A stretch of DNA of 64,000 bases. It comes from Aquatica leii (lineage: Eukaryota; Arthropoda; Insecta; Coleoptera; Lampyridae). The notes beneath the pieces were generated by a model, which worked only from the letters and a program-made list of their open reading frames with translations, had not been told where the DNA came from and made no database searches. Shown piece after piece: positions 37,601 to 49,701 of the stretch; the stretch's first letter is position 1; each line of letters begins with the position of its first letter. The stretch covers positions 71,242,520-71,306,519 of the forward strand of contig CM069432.1 in the NCBI GenBank assembly GCA_035610365.1. Direction: 5' to 3'. The position numbers and the translations under genes were made by a program.

Positions 37601-40600
37601 GTATATATGCCTTTTTGTGTGTTTCTCGACTAAGGCTTTGCATTTAGAGATGGTCAGCGATCTGACAACGAGTGCGTTCATTATGTGGTTTCGACGCTTT
37701 GTAGCAAGGAGAGGTAAACCAAACAAAATATTTTCCGACAACGGTCGAAATTTTGTTGGGGCCAGGTCAGAATTAAAGGAACTTGGCAAGTTTTTGTTAA
37801 ATAATGAATGTAGCATCATAGAAACAATAGCAAATGATGGTATAGATTGGCAATTTATTCCTCCATACACTCCCCACATGGCAGGTTTAGGGAAGCAGGA
37901 GTAAAATCTTGTAAATTATTGTTGAACAAAATAATCAATAATTTTTTGTTAACGTTTGAGGAACTTAGTACATTGCTCGTTCAGATAGAAGCGATCCTTA
38001 ATTCCCGTCCTCTAACACCTATTTCGTCCCAACCCGAAGACTTGCAGCCGCTTTGCCCCGCGCACTTTCTTATTGGTCGTCCGTTGACCTCTTTACCAAA
38101 CCCAGATTTAACGCACATAAAAGAGTCCAGACTCTTGAAGTATCAGCGGATACAGCAAGCACAACAACAGTTCTGGAGAAGATGGTCAAAAGAGTTCCAG
38201 CGGCGAGGGAAATGGCGTGTCAACTTACAAAAGGCATTACCGGGCATCATGGTTTTAGTTATGGAAGCAAACTCTCCTACACTGAAATGGAAACTTGAAC
38301 GCATCATATCCGTTACAACTGGCCATGATGGAATACCTCGAATTGCAACTGTTCGAACTTCTGATGGAGTTATTACTCGTGGTGTTTCTCAACTATGTCC
38401 GTTACCAGAGTGAATAGTTTATTTTATTTTGATTTTCAATTTTTTGTGTAATAGTTATGTATTTGTTGACTTGTATCTACGTTAAATTTAAGCTTTGCAT
38501 TGATTTTATTTTGTTTGAAAGAACCTTTCAACGTCCGGGGGTATGTTAAGAATTATTTTTAAAAATTGTATGCGCACGCCTTTGCGATTCAAGGTAAACG
38601 TGTTTCGTTTGGCTATGTATGATTCGGGGCTGCGTTGAAGGGTAGTAGAAGAACAAACTGATAACGCAAAGCATGTAAACTGCTGTATTTTGAACCAAAT
38701 TAAATCACAGTCCATACTAAAAAATATTAGTAATTATTTTTCGACACTTTATGCAACACGCGGGTATAAAAATTAGAATTCAACGTATCCATCTCTATAG
38801 CCATTTACATACATTATTCATGCATAATAAATGTATACCATGAGATGACTCTGCCATCGTATTTTACACGAAAACTACCTGTTTTAAAGCTTTGAAAGAA
38901 GAAAACTCAATCCTACCAAGCCAAAAATGTTCATAAACTGCTACCAGCTGACTATCTGCCTAAGATAATTCCTTGTTAAGGCAGTTTTTTATTAAGAGAT
39001 GTCTTTATAAAAATAACTATTTAGAATTATTGAAAATGCAAGTCGGACCACGTCCAGACGATTTAAGGGCCAAAGCACCAATTATTTTCCAGCAAGACCG
39101 AGCCCCTCCTCACAGTGCAGTTATGATGTTATGACCCTGTAATTTAACCCGCACGAAGTCCTGACTTAGATTTTTCTGTGGGGTCATTTAAGAAATAAAG
39201 TCTACGACAATATACAATCACAAACTTAATCTTAATTTGTCCACCAATTACACTTAAGCTACATCTAGAGTTTTTATGGTGGTTTTCCTTTAGACGTTCG
39301 AGCAAATGCTGTAGCTAAATAACTTGGGCCTATTATCTAGTACCCTTACGAGTTATTGTTTTTAGTTACCTTAGTTTTATAATTGTCAAAATAATTGGAA
39401 ATAATTTAATTTTGCCTGACGAAGAACTTAAACCAAGTTCGTAAGCTTGCATTTAAATTGTTCTAAATAAATACACCAATTACCATAAAAATATTTTTAA
39501 TATGTTTTGTGGTGAAAGTTTTATGTCTTCAATAAAACGCTTAAATGGGAAAGCTGTTTTACAAAATGTCAAATTATTTGAAAACCTAAAGAGAAAAAAG
39601 GTAAACCAACTATGTAATTTAACCTTTTTAAAACGATGTAGATATAACAATTAATTCCTAATTTCATAAAAATCAAACATCACATCCAAACTCCGGGAGC
39701 TAAAAAGATTTGTGAAAAAGCAAGTTTAACCCTCCTACGAAATGTGATTCATAATATTAATCACAAACTGTTCAATATTTAAAAGAACGTATAGTAAAAG
39801 AGTGTAACTCTATAGCGGTTAGAGAATTGCAAAATACGGCTAAGCATTTTTACGACCGCTTAGGATATATTGTCTAGGGGCAGAAGGAAGACACTTTGAA
39901 CAATTAATTTAAATTTGCATTATTCTTGCATTAATTTTTTTTCTATTAGCTTTTATTTCATGTTTCATGTTAATAAGGTTGAATAACATTATGGGTTTTA
40001 TGCGTCAACAAAAAATTTTGACAAAAATCATAAGATAAACCAACTGTTCCTGTAATTTCATAAACTTTTTACTGAACAACAGCATAAGAATTATCGTCCA
40101 TTTTAAAGTTCAAATTCAAATAAAAAGCTCATTTTTCAATACGTATCCTGTCTAAAATAAAATCGAAGACCATAGAATGGAGTACATTGCACTATTGGTT
40201 GCATAACAGACAATTGAAAGTAAGAGATTTTTAATTAATTATATTAAAATATTTTATTTTATGTCTAATTGGCATCTGTCATCCATTTCGTTAAAGACTT
40301 AAAGTTTAGAATGTTTTGCAAATTTCAAAGGTAAACTCGCGCAATCATTTTTCGCATAATTACTTAAACTTGAAATACTACAATACATTAAATAAGAACA
40401 GATGTGGTATTTGCAAAATGTGCATTCTGTAGAAAAATGTTGCATCAAACACAGAGATGCATAAATTAACATGGGGTCAAAATATTAGTATGTAAAAATT
40501 TACTGTATATAGTTTTCTTTAATGTCACAAATAAATTGTAAAGTGTAATGGTAGTCAACGGATACGTTGCTACCCCACCATAATACATATATTTGATATA

Positions 40601-43600
40601 TTCGATTTCTTATATTTCTATGATACTGCGATTACAACAAAGGATGTACAACCCGTCAGTTGTAATAATTGCGTTCCAATTGCACGTGTAATTGTGTTTA
40701 TTTTTTTTATAAATTATAATTTACCTTTCAAACTCAGTTGACAGTTACGAGTGTTGTTAAGTTCGTAGTTTTCAATTTTTTGTTTACCTTTAACACTAAA
40801 TAATAGTTAAAATTAAAAGAATTAAAGAAAAAATAATGTCAGTTGAAGTAGAACTTCGTATTGTGTTTTGCCTACATTGCTTGGCTTCAGCTAACGCTTC
40901 GGTAGCAGTTGAAGGCTCAACACAAAACACTGGATTCTATTCCTAGTAACAGTAATATCTAATTTTGTTGTTTTAACGTTCCAAATTACAGATTTTTTAA
41001 TATCAAAATGACAGTTTTTAATAAATTTAATGACCATGCACTAGTGTGTTAAAGGGAGTTGCATTTTTGTAAAACATGGTTAGAGCAATATATTAATATA
41101 AATTGTTCAATTGGTGACATTTTCAAAATTCAATTCAAAAACAACAATGTTCTCAAGTTAATGCTGGGTTCTTCTACCAAGACAACAGTTAATGAAGAGT
41201 CCTTTATTCTAGAATTAATTTTATTGTTTTCTACTAATGTTTCAACATATCTCTCTGCAACAGTCATACTTCCAGTTAAATGACGCTTAAGTATGCAAAT
41301 CTAGTCTCACAAAACAATGACCTGTATACTTTGCTGGCAGATACATTTATAATCTATTATTTTACGTCTCTGATTTATTTGGTTCATTACGTCTGTGTAC
41401 TTTTTACTATTTTGAATCAACTTGCTGACAAAATGTTCTTGGTAAATAAACTTATGTAACTAGTAATCAAAGATTTTTTTTACAGTCAACTTGATTGAGC
41501 AACATTGGTTTTTAATTAAGAAAAAAATGATTACATGATCTTTTAAATTCTTCAATCATATTAACTGTAGCTGATTATTATTATGAAAGTATACGGAATT
41601 TTGCTGATATATTGCGTCTCTCAGATTTAACTTTAAAAAACCTTAATTTTTTCCTAAAACGGCACAAACTCAAATCTGTCTGTGCGACTCTAGATGGCAT
41701 AAAAATGTTCGCAGTTGTCTTAAAATTTCTAATCGAGTTTTTTATAAATACAGAAACTAATAAATCATATTTACTCGTTCCGATACATAAATTTTAATCG
41801 CTGTTGCTCATCCATAATATCTGGCTAAATAGTTAACCCGTTCATACAATATTCTAAAATATAACCTATCTAATGGCTTCAGTTATCTCCCGAGGTTCAA
41901 TAAATCAAAAACAGTCCCAGATGCAGATTAAGCTTCCATAATTTTGTTTCATATTAATGGTTTCTCTGCAAAAGTTTCATTTTTTAAAGCTAATCCTAAT
42001 CTTTCAGAGATTTATATTTTTCTTTGTTGCGTGTTCTGATTTACCTAGACAAATTTATTCTTAAATTTCTGTGAGCTATTACTAGTAGACTGTTATACAT
42101 TACTCACGTTGCACATCTACATAGCGGTATTCTATAGTGGGAACAAGTTTAAGGATACTTTACTAAAGCCTAAAATAAACATTATGCAAGTGTTTTAGAT
42201 AAGGCTTACTAACTTTAAGATTTGCATAATATAACATTATTTTAATTTTTATAGGGTAGTTTAATATTTCTTTAGAGTAACCTAACTTTGTTATTTTTGA
42301 TACAACACTCGTCCCAATCTTATCTCAACGACCCTATATACCAGTGTTTATGTTCGATCGAGAAAAGGAACGATCTACTTACCTAGCATTAATCCAGCTA
42401 CTAAAACGTAAGTAAAATATGCCATAGTGGGTATATATAAATCAGGTGCATTTAGTTCAAACCTAGGCTGAATTGGATCACCTTCTTGCTCATACTTTAC
42501 AGACCAATCCTTAAAAACAATACCGTTATAGATGTTTCTACAAATAATAAATTGTAGTTGACTTACCGAATGCATGAAAGGAAAAAATAATAAACCCAAT
42601 TTAGATATCACATATTTGGTATCAACCGCAAAATAATATTTTAATCTAGATACAGCTACATATTGTTCAAGCCCTTTTGTGACCATACTCTTTCCTTGAT
42701 TCGCCAACTAAAAAAAAATCAACCATTAACGAATAAAAATAAAATTAAAAAATCTTATATATAACGTTTTTATATTACTATAGCACGATTAACGAAACAG
42801 ACAGAATATTCCAGTCCAAGATAAGACAAAACTATAAAAACTAAACAAGAAAATCCGAGCCAATCAGTCTTAAATAGCAAGTGTGGTTAAATAAATAAGT
42901 GCTTATTCGTCGTTTTCACACGTGTGCCACTGAGCGTATTAGATACAGCAATGGCAACTCAGTATTATGTAAGAATAATATCCTAGCAGTGTATATTGCA
43001 TCATATACGTACGTAGTATATACGTGTTATCTCTTCTTTTTGTTAGTTCTTTTACAAAAACTCTATTTCACATCTTTTTTGGTAGTTAGATTTCCAGAAG
43101 AAAAAGTACATGACGATATATCCATAGATGTAATTCATTTTCCTTGGAACTAGATATTTTTTTCGTATATATATATATTGTCGATGGCCTGTGAACTGAA
43201 ATGATTCTGCCGGAAATGACATACTGAAACATATGGTTCTGGTGCAAGAAAACAATAACTAATGCATAATTAATAATTATTATAATTGTCCAAAATAGGT
43301 TTCATCTAGAAATGTTATAGCAACTGCATCGCCTACAACCATTGCCATTAGTTAATTTAGATTTTCTAGTTCTACGAACAACAGTTACGCAACTTTTTGT
43401 CTAACTGTACTTCTAGCAAAAATTGTGGTTGTACTTGCATCCAACAAGAAGGTGTAATACATATATGCATTATTTAAACCCTGCAGTATATATTTTTACC
43501 TTTGCTACAAAGTCGTTGACGTAAAACATATTATGACATCATGCAATAATTGCTAATAGTTAATATTGGAAAAAATTCCTTCTAAAAAAATTGTAAGAGT

Positions 43601-46600
43601 TCAATTTATTATTAACCGAACTGATGTTTGTTTTATCAAAACTTAAAAATATAGAATTCATATTTAATATGCAATTTCTTATATACAACACACCGTTTTT
43701 AAAGTACATATTTGGCGAAAAATATGCTAGGGAGAAATTAATGACGCACAAGCTGCCAGAACACAACAAGTAGTTTAATACAATTTAATATAAATGCTGT
43801 TTTTGGAAAACATACAGCTTTTAGAAAATTCACGATTGGGCATTATTTTCCAATGATAACAAATAATTTTAAGACAAACAACTTTGAAGTAAAATAAGAT
43901 TATAAAGTTATTGCTCAGAGATTCGGAAGATCGAAAGATAAACAGAAGTAAAGAATCATCAGATTAACAGTGAGTAAAACCAAAAAAGTTTTGTTTTGAT
44001 GTTTTTCATTTATGTTATGTTTCACTTTTACAACATTCTTTAACTCAGAAGTCAGTTTTATTTTTTTATTTTTGTCTTGGTATATTATAAAATATGATAA
44101 TCGTCAGGAATATTAACATAACTAAACTGTTTGTTGAGAAGTTTACACAACTTAAATATATTAAATTGTCTTTAATTAAAAAAAAAAAACTGTACCTGTT
44201 GTCCATATTGATACGCCATATCTTGAACAATAGGTTGAGCAAAAACATTTCCAATTTGAGGTTGTGGAGTATTCACATACGGATTAAATGGAGGTGCTAC
44301 AGTTGGTGGCTGAGAATCAAATCCTGGCTGTGGGCCATAGTTATTTTGCAGTGAGGGATTACCATAATCTAAAAAACAATACTCAGATAAGAACTAAATA
44401 CAACAAAACAGCGCATGCGTCAAGTGAAGTAAACTACGTTCCACTATGAAGATGAATTAATACTACATTTTAATATTTTAGAAATACTAACAGTATATTT
44501 AATAAAAACTATGATTATTTATGGCACAATTAAACTGACACAAAAAAGTTGTTTATTCGCATCACGTGTTTTACTAAATATCGCGGGAAGCGTAATATGC
44601 TGCATTTTAGTTATCAGTTAAGTTATCATATTACAAATTACGGTTGCTATGCAAGAGTAATATTGGTAATAAACAAATAAATTGTTAAAAACTTTGTTTA
44701 AAATCCGCTCATTATTTTTAAAAACGCAAACTTTCTCATGGTTGTCAATATAATAACAAATTCTTAGACCAACTTCGTTTCTAAGCATTTACAACGTTTT
44801 GTCTCTACAAAAAGAAACCATAACACCGTTTTTTACTTTCCTATAAGGAAAGTATAGCGATCGCAATTTGTTTGCAAATATTTTTTTGGAGAATTTTACG
44901 TTTCAAGATCTCCTGAATCAGAAAAATGTATTTTCCGGAAATCATCTTGAAAACAAAATTTTCCTGCTTATTAACGCACAGGAAAATTAAATTTTCCGGA
45001 CTAGTACTGCAAAGACTTTACAAGACACAAAATTCTTTGTAACTATAGTTGCCAACAAAATTGACAAACTTGATTTTGTGGAATTTGTAAAAACTATTTC
45101 TAAAACTTTTGTCTTTTTTACGATTTCCGGAAAAATTTAATACAAAACACGTCAGTAAAATCTCTTACTTGACTCGGAGCTTTAAAATACTCGGCACAAA
45201 GTGCCTCGTATTTCAATTTAGCTCCTTTTCAGTAATGTGAAATTTTCCTGACTTTTATGTAAATAACTATTTTGACAAAACATTTTTGGGTGTCTGTGTT
45301 TGTGTAACGATGTACCCACGATAACTCTCAAACCAAAAGTCCTAGTAACTTGAAATTTCATATTCTCTCGCTTCTATTAAAAGATGGGTCTGATAAAGAA
45401 ACCGAAAGTGGGTATATCCACTATTTTTACCAGTTTTGTACGTATGTAAATTATTCGAATTATTTTTAGTTTTATTTATTTAAAAAAAATTCTAACATTA
45501 ATAGTTTATTAGATATTTGATTTAAAATGAATTCCAAATATAATCTAGATTCAAATCCTGCCTGCAACGACACAAGCATTCACGAAATAAACAAGAAATT
45601 AAGCTACTAGTAGTAACATACAACCCAAGATCAACCGCCTCAGAAGCAAGATTAGAAGAGCTTCTGCATAAAGTGGTAATTGTTTTTATCCCAATAGGAG
45701 GTCGGTGGTAGGCAACAAATTAATTTGCTTTGGATATGTATTGGTGACGTTTAGCAGACTAAAATGTGTCTGTTATGTTAAAGAACTTTTTTTACAAAAA
45801 TAGTTACACTTTTGTTTTTTGATGTTATTGTAAATGGTCTGCGCTGTAAGTGTGCTAATTTGCATAAAAATTCAACCGCGTACTCATACTTTAAATCGAC
45901 TTTAAAGTTACACTTGTTAATTTGGTGATAGTTTAGAAACAAATAATTTAATTATTGATAAATTATAATATACTCGTAATATTTATATTTAAGTCCTTAT
46001 TACCAAATAGATCCATTAAATCTTTGTTTGAGTTACTTAAACTGCGGTAGAATTTTTATGACTGAATTTATAGATAACTTCACACCGGTAATCAATAAAG
46101 AACAAGTGACAATAGATGAAAAAATTATGGAAAAAGTAAAACAATACAGGCATCTTGAACAAACAATAACAAATACAGGAGAATAATGTAATGTAAACCA
46201 AACAAAAAAAATCGAAAGTGAATTAAACTATTATGGGCAACCTACGGAAAGTTAAAAAACGTTATATCATCACACATACCATTATATGGATTTAAAATCT
46301 AAAATATACAATGAATGAATCCTTCCAGTGACCACTTATGAAACTAAAACGTGAGTATCTACGAAAAAAAGCAATAAACAAACTGCGAGAACACCAACAT
46401 GCGATGGCGCACAGAATCTTGAATATATCCCGGAAAGATCATAAAAGCAACAAATGGAGTAGGCAACAAACGGAAGTAACTGACATTATTGAGATAATAC
46501 CCAGTAAACACGGATTGAAACTGTTACAGTCACAAAATTAAAACAATTGTTTCATTACGTTGTTTCGTGTTAGTTCCATTTTTATATCATTTACATGTAA

Positions 46601-49600
46601 CTGACAGTGAATAAATTGAAAGAGTTCCGATTTTTCACAATCAGTTTTAAACCGTTTCAGTACTTGCAATTCTTTTCCCATAATCAGCAACCGGTTAAAA
46701 ACTGATTTGTTAAATCCGAATATTTTTTGAATAACTAGAATTGCTTGAAGATCGATTAAATAAGATTGAATTATTTTCAAAACAGTGGAATCGTTCTAGG
46801 AAAAACGAGTACTTTGTGATAAGTCAGCATTAGTCGTTGCTATACTTTTGATTACTGTCGTCAACGCTTGCGCTGCAAATTGATATCTTTTCACTTGTTC
46901 GGTTGTAGTTTGATAAGTGATGCTGTGTATCTACAATTACAAAATGGAACAATAAACGGTAAGTCGAAACATTTTATTATAATCCGTAAATGTAATCGAT
47001 ATTATTATAATTTCTGTTTTTTATGTATCATGTTTTAATTTGTATAAAAAAATGTAAATTAACACACATGGTTGCGTTAAGGTAGATTATTGCGTAAATC
47101 TGATCTAATCTAATACTTTAGGATTTATAATTACAGTTCAATTCTTCAAGTTTTCTATACGATTATGTACAGCTAAAGGTATTCACAGTGTTTTTATAAC
47201 TTTCTAACGATTGCTAAAGTGATATTTATATTAAGTTTGTGTTGTTTTTGATTAAAAAATGTAATTAATTTTGTGTAACTCTATGATTATGTATGTATAT
47301 AAATGAAATATTTATTTCTATGTTACAGATGCGGTTAAAAGTTGCTACCCAACAGTAACTGATGCAGTTTTCGAGGCTTCCGTGAACAGACCACATCCAG
47401 GAAAGTTGCAATATGTAAAAAACTCAATGTGATATTGTATTTAAAAATATTTATTGTGCAATAAAATTTGAAACGTGCATTCGAAAATGTATTATTATAT
47501 TATTGAAAGAATTGTTTTAGTTCATTATTGAAACAAAAAAATCATACATGTATCGATCATTTAGTATCAGTTCAAGAAGGAAGCTTTTAAAACGTAAACC
47601 GAATGCAACATTTAGTTTGCAACAGATTTGAATTTAAAATACCGAAACTATACCGATTCAAATAAGTGAAACAGCGATGGACTTATAGCTATTTTATTGC
47701 AGTTAGGTTTCTTTTATGTTTGAAACAAGAGTGAATCATAAATTTTTTGTTTTGAAACTGTTACTAAACATTATCAATTTTGTGTTTACTGGGTACTAAG
47801 TCTAAATGTAGCAATGAGTAGGACATACCGTAAGAAAACAAGAAGAATGAAGCAATAAAATAATACAATGAAGAACATGTGCGAAACACAGAAGCAGAGG
47901 GAAACCCTTTAACAAATGAGCAGATGACATAAAAATATAAGCGAGACTAATATGGAACAGAACAGCACCAAACCGCGGAGCAATATGGGAGAGACGTATA
48001 CCCGAAAATCGGTAGAAGGCTTATGATATAAAAAAAGAAGTAGACACGGCACGACATTTTTGTTAGTAAGTGAAATTATACGCTATTATCAAGAATGCAA
48101 AGTGCAAACGTAGTTTTACATTTGCAAACACACGCTAATTAAAAAAAAATACTAAAGCAACTATTGGGTAAATTTACATAAAACCGCAAACAAAAAGAGA
48201 GATTTATTTATTTATAGTTTGATTTTTGTGAATAGTTAGAATCAATAGCATTTGAATGTTTATCCTACCAGTTAAACATAACGTACAAATGTTTCGAAAA
48301 TGTTGTTTCGATAGATGCAAAAATCAACAGAAAACTCAGCTGGCGAGAGCACATTGCAGATCATTGCAGTGAGATAATAGATAGGAGCAGCACCCTGTCT
48401 ATGAATACCAAGCTTTATAAGTCGATTAAATGGTCCACAAAAACTTGCGTATTACCAAATAGTCATACATAGAAGACTTACATCGAGAGTGTGCCAAAAA
48501 AAACAGCCTTGCAACGCAGACGAAGTACTAACACATCTGAACGAGAAACTAAAAAGGGTTGAGATTAATACATGACTACAGGCATTATTCGGAATAATTA
48601 TTTAACATTAGATATAGAAGCTGTAAAGTGTTTGTATAGCAGCATTTAATCTTATTAATTTTTTTTTATTTGAAAACATGATAAAAAATAGCAACTTCAT
48701 AGTGGTTTAAGCCTGAATGATATTTTATTATTTTACCTAGCGCAAGCACATTTTGTAAATATATTTCTACAGAAACCCATTATGATCCTAAACATAAAGC
48801 AAGCTCGAACGTTTTTATGACCTCTATTGTACTGTATATACCTTAGAAAATGTTAAACATGAAGAGATTGTATTTTATACATACTACTGATATAATAGCT
48901 TGGTGATCAAAACAAATTTGGAATTTTATTTATAGTGTAGTGTTGTAGTAATTCTAACAATGAGATTTAAAAGTTTATGATATATGATTTCACACCATAA
49001 TAAAACTCAATATATCTCTAGTTACAATGATTCATCAATTCTTCTCATTCTGTTAGTTTGAGTTTATATTTTGAGAAATATTTCTCAAAGCTTGATATTT
49101 TCAAATGTAGTCCCCTTCAATAAGGTTATTAATATAACAATTCAATAAATGTACATTGTTTCATCAAACTAAACTAAATACTAGGAAAGAATGTTTGAAG
49201 TAGACATAATTAATACATATACATCAGCACATATCTAAATAAATAAACCACAATGTAAGTTTTTACAAGCCTTATAACTAACCTTCGAGACTCAAAAGTA
49301 TGTAAATACAACAACTTTTAATCATTAAAATTTTAAAAAGAAACCAGTGTCACACCTCCATAATTGGCTAATTATAGATATAGTTCAATACATTCTTAGT
49401 AATCTTAATAACCGTGGTTTTTAATATTTAGTAATCTTAACCAATGAGTTTTAACAGTATACAAAAATTACCTATGGTAGTTGCATTATAACCGTAGGTG
49501 GAAGAAGTTGCATTTGAATTTTGTTCAAACGGTTGTTGTTGCTGGTTGTACGGATTGTATCCTATAGAATTTACGTCACTAACCCTTTTGACTTTTCGTC

Positions 49601-49701
49601 CAGTAGCTACAAATATAATTGTTAATAAGTGAACGTCTCCCTGCAAATTTGTTAAACATTTACTTACATTGTCTTGCACCGGTGTTCGCATTGAAGTTCA
49701 T
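31612..49701 (-). CDS. Yif1: YIF1 (Yip1-interacting factor, Golgi/ER trafficking protein)
   Basis: Multi-pass membrane protein that partners Yip1 in ER-to-Golgi vesicle traffic. Six coding exons: 49701-49668, 49606-49472, 44368-44196, 42707-42567, 42509-42383 and 32063-31612 (1062 nt, 353 aa plus stop), with GT-AG junctions and matching phases. The N-terminus begins [11 protein letters not shown], then [18 protein letters not shown] and a Pro/Gln/Asn-rich cytosolic stretch. [15 protein letters not shown] and KLGLLFFPF precede DWSVKYEQ and [20 protein letters not shown] (first membrane segment). The last exon carries [35 protein letters not shown], a further hydrophobic segment and the ending [15 protein letters not shown]. 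The intron 42566-42510 is only 57 nt, divisible by three and stop-free; removing it restores the conserved H-x-D-W junction. The last intron (about 10 kb) contains a BEL element and other repeats. Confidence 0.93.
32064..32556. other. YIF1 intron sequence, no recognised element
   Basis: Start of the large last intron of YIF1. No supported gene or repeat terminus. Confidence 0.3.
32557..33539. mobile_element. hAT-type element with internal TCGAATGAT repeats
   Basis: 983 bp. The left end TAGTGTTAGACATAAT and the right end (reverse complement TAGTGTTGGGCGATTAT) resemble hAT termini. Flanks GCCAAAAT (32549-32556) and GTCAAAAT (33540-33547) match at 7 of 8. The interior repeats ATAATCGAATGATC-type words, and a block of about 110 bp is duplicated (33205-33320 versus 33352-33460; both contain GTCGAGTCGTGTCGAT, GACATTTCATATT and TTAGCATCGCTTC). 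No transposase. Confidence 0.75.
33205..33460. repeat. Direct duplication inside the hAT-type element
   Basis: Two units about 147 bp apart share GTCGAGTCGTGTCGAT, ATATTTGACATTTCATATT, GTTTCATTC-TTAGCATCGC and GGTTGTTTCGAA-GAATGATA with few differences. Confidence 0.8.
33977..35260 (+). pseudogene. BEL element 1: gag and peptidase region
   Basis: gag-like DUF1759 part ([20 protein letters not shown], then [16 protein letters not shown]), a Cys/His cluster ([13 protein letters not shown], then [13 protein letters not shown]) and the BEL peptidase (DUF1758/A17) with [11 protein letters not shown], where the catalytic DSGS has become [23 protein letters not shown] closes the region, as in other BEL elements. 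A frameshift in a T run near 34510 separates gag from the second knuckle. Not functional. Confidence 0.85.
35281..36655 (+). pseudogene. BEL element 1: reverse transcriptase and RNase H
   Basis: Reverse transcriptase blocks [41 protein letters not shown] (first catalytic Asp kept) and [13 protein letters not shown]. After a frameshift the catalytic loop at 35966-35977 reads YVND instead of YVDD, which should abolish polymerase activity. RNase H follows ([17 protein letters not shown], where the usual FSDAS is [22 protein letters not shown]). Confidence 0.85.
36705..38413 (+). pseudogene. BEL element 1: RNase H end and integrase
   Basis: [19 protein letters not shown] and LWWHGPPWL mark the end of RNase H. 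The integrase follows with GLLRVGGRL, the H-H-C-C region ([10 protein letters not shown]), [10 protein letters not shown] (first Asp), [12 protein letters not shown] (second Asp) and, after a one-base frameshift near 37885, [10 protein letters not shown] (Glu). [11 protein letters not shown] and TLKWKLERI form the C-terminal domain, ending QLCPLPE at 38413. Confidence 0.85.
38543..38709 (+). repeat. Probable 3' LTR of BEL element 1
   Basis: Follows a short G-rich tract (GTCCGGGGG) after the end of pol, starts TGTTAAG and runs to about ATCACA. No partner LTR in the window, so the right limit is uncertain. Confidence 0.5.
39040..39910 (+). pseudogene. mariner-like transposase fragments
   Basis: [14 protein letters not shown] (39080-39125) and PARSPDL followed by the FSVGSFKK region (39150-39200) are the conserved second catalytic block and the SPDL-DFFLWG block of insect mariner-like transposases, with stops between. 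Near 39825-39910 [18 protein letters not shown] and [10 protein letters not shown] resemble the C-terminal end of the same family. The intervening DNA is unrecognised and may be a later insertion. Confidence 0.55.
39911..42382. other. YIF1 intron sequence, no recognised element
   Basis: AT-rich. A short frame at 41059-41283 (about 74 codons) and its complement show no recognisable family. Around 40845-40945 the words ATTGTGTTTTGCC and ACACAAAACACTGG form a loose inverted pair. Confidence 0.3.
42510..42566 (-). other. 57-nt in-frame intron of YIF1
   Basis: GTAAGT donor directly after the TCG codon at 42567 and a GTTTTTAAG acceptor before GATTGG at 42509. With the intron kept, 19 residues ([19 protein letters not shown]) would be inserted between FFPFMHS and DWSVKYEQ, where YIF1 proteins have none. 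Splicing is therefore inferred. The length is near the lower limit for insect introns. Confidence 0.8.
42708..44195. other. YIF1 intron 3, no recognised element
   Basis: About 1.5 kb intron between YIF1 exons 3 and 4. No supported gene or repeat end. Confidence 0.4.
44830..45470. repeat. Unclassified interspersed repeat
   Basis: Begins at the near-palindrome ACTTTCCTATAAGGAAAGT (44836-44854) and contains TTTTCCGGAAATCATC, several more CCGGA words, and GTGTCTGTGTTTGTGTAACG with CACGATAACTCTCAAACC. I recall that last combination from arthropod interspersed repeats. Non-coding; class (MITE or Helitron-like) not determined. Lies in YIF1 intron 2. Confidence 0.45.
46060..46541 (+). pseudogene. 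LINE (non-LTR) reverse transcriptase C-terminal fragment
   Basis: [20 protein letters not shown] with [16 protein letters not shown], and [16 protein letters not shown] after stops, match the end of an insect RTE/CR1-like reverse transcriptase. The frame 46338-46541 then gives [20 protein letters not shown] and [11 protein letters not shown], the classic block after the polymerase. Stops and truncation show it is dead. Lies in YIF1 intron 2. Confidence 0.7.
47940..48520 (+). pseudogene. Further LINE fragments
   Basis: [18 protein letters not shown] (about 47952) resembles the C-terminal block of RTE-like elements. [19 protein letters not shown] (about 48315) resembles the post-palm segment of a jockey-type reverse transcriptase. 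The pieces are short and separate. Confidence 0.4.
48561..49471. other. YIF1 intron 2 sequence, no recognised element
   Basis: AT-rich; no gene or repeat terminus identified. Confidence 0.35.

Larger units (their letters stand above)
33977..38709 (+). mobile_element. BEL/Pao LTR retrotransposon, degraded, 5' truncated
   Basis: Antisense to YIF1, inside its last intron. It reads gag-like sequence from 33977 ([18 protein letters not shown]), a zinc-knuckle region, peptidase, reverse transcriptase, RNase H and integrase through 38413. The 3' end has CCGGGGGTATG before a sequence starting TGTTAAGAATTATT (38543) that is probably the 3' LTR, ending near 38709 at ATCACA. No 5' LTR or gag N-terminus was found, so it is truncated. 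Several frameshifts (near 34510, 35280, 35450, 35910, 36100, 36655 and 37885) and an active-site change show it is dead. Confidence 0.85.

Noticed and set aside
42510..42566. Extra 19 residues as a genuine part of YIF1
   Set aside because: The segment starts with GTAAGT and ends TTTTTAAG, and its removal restores the conserved FFPF-x-H-x-DW junction.
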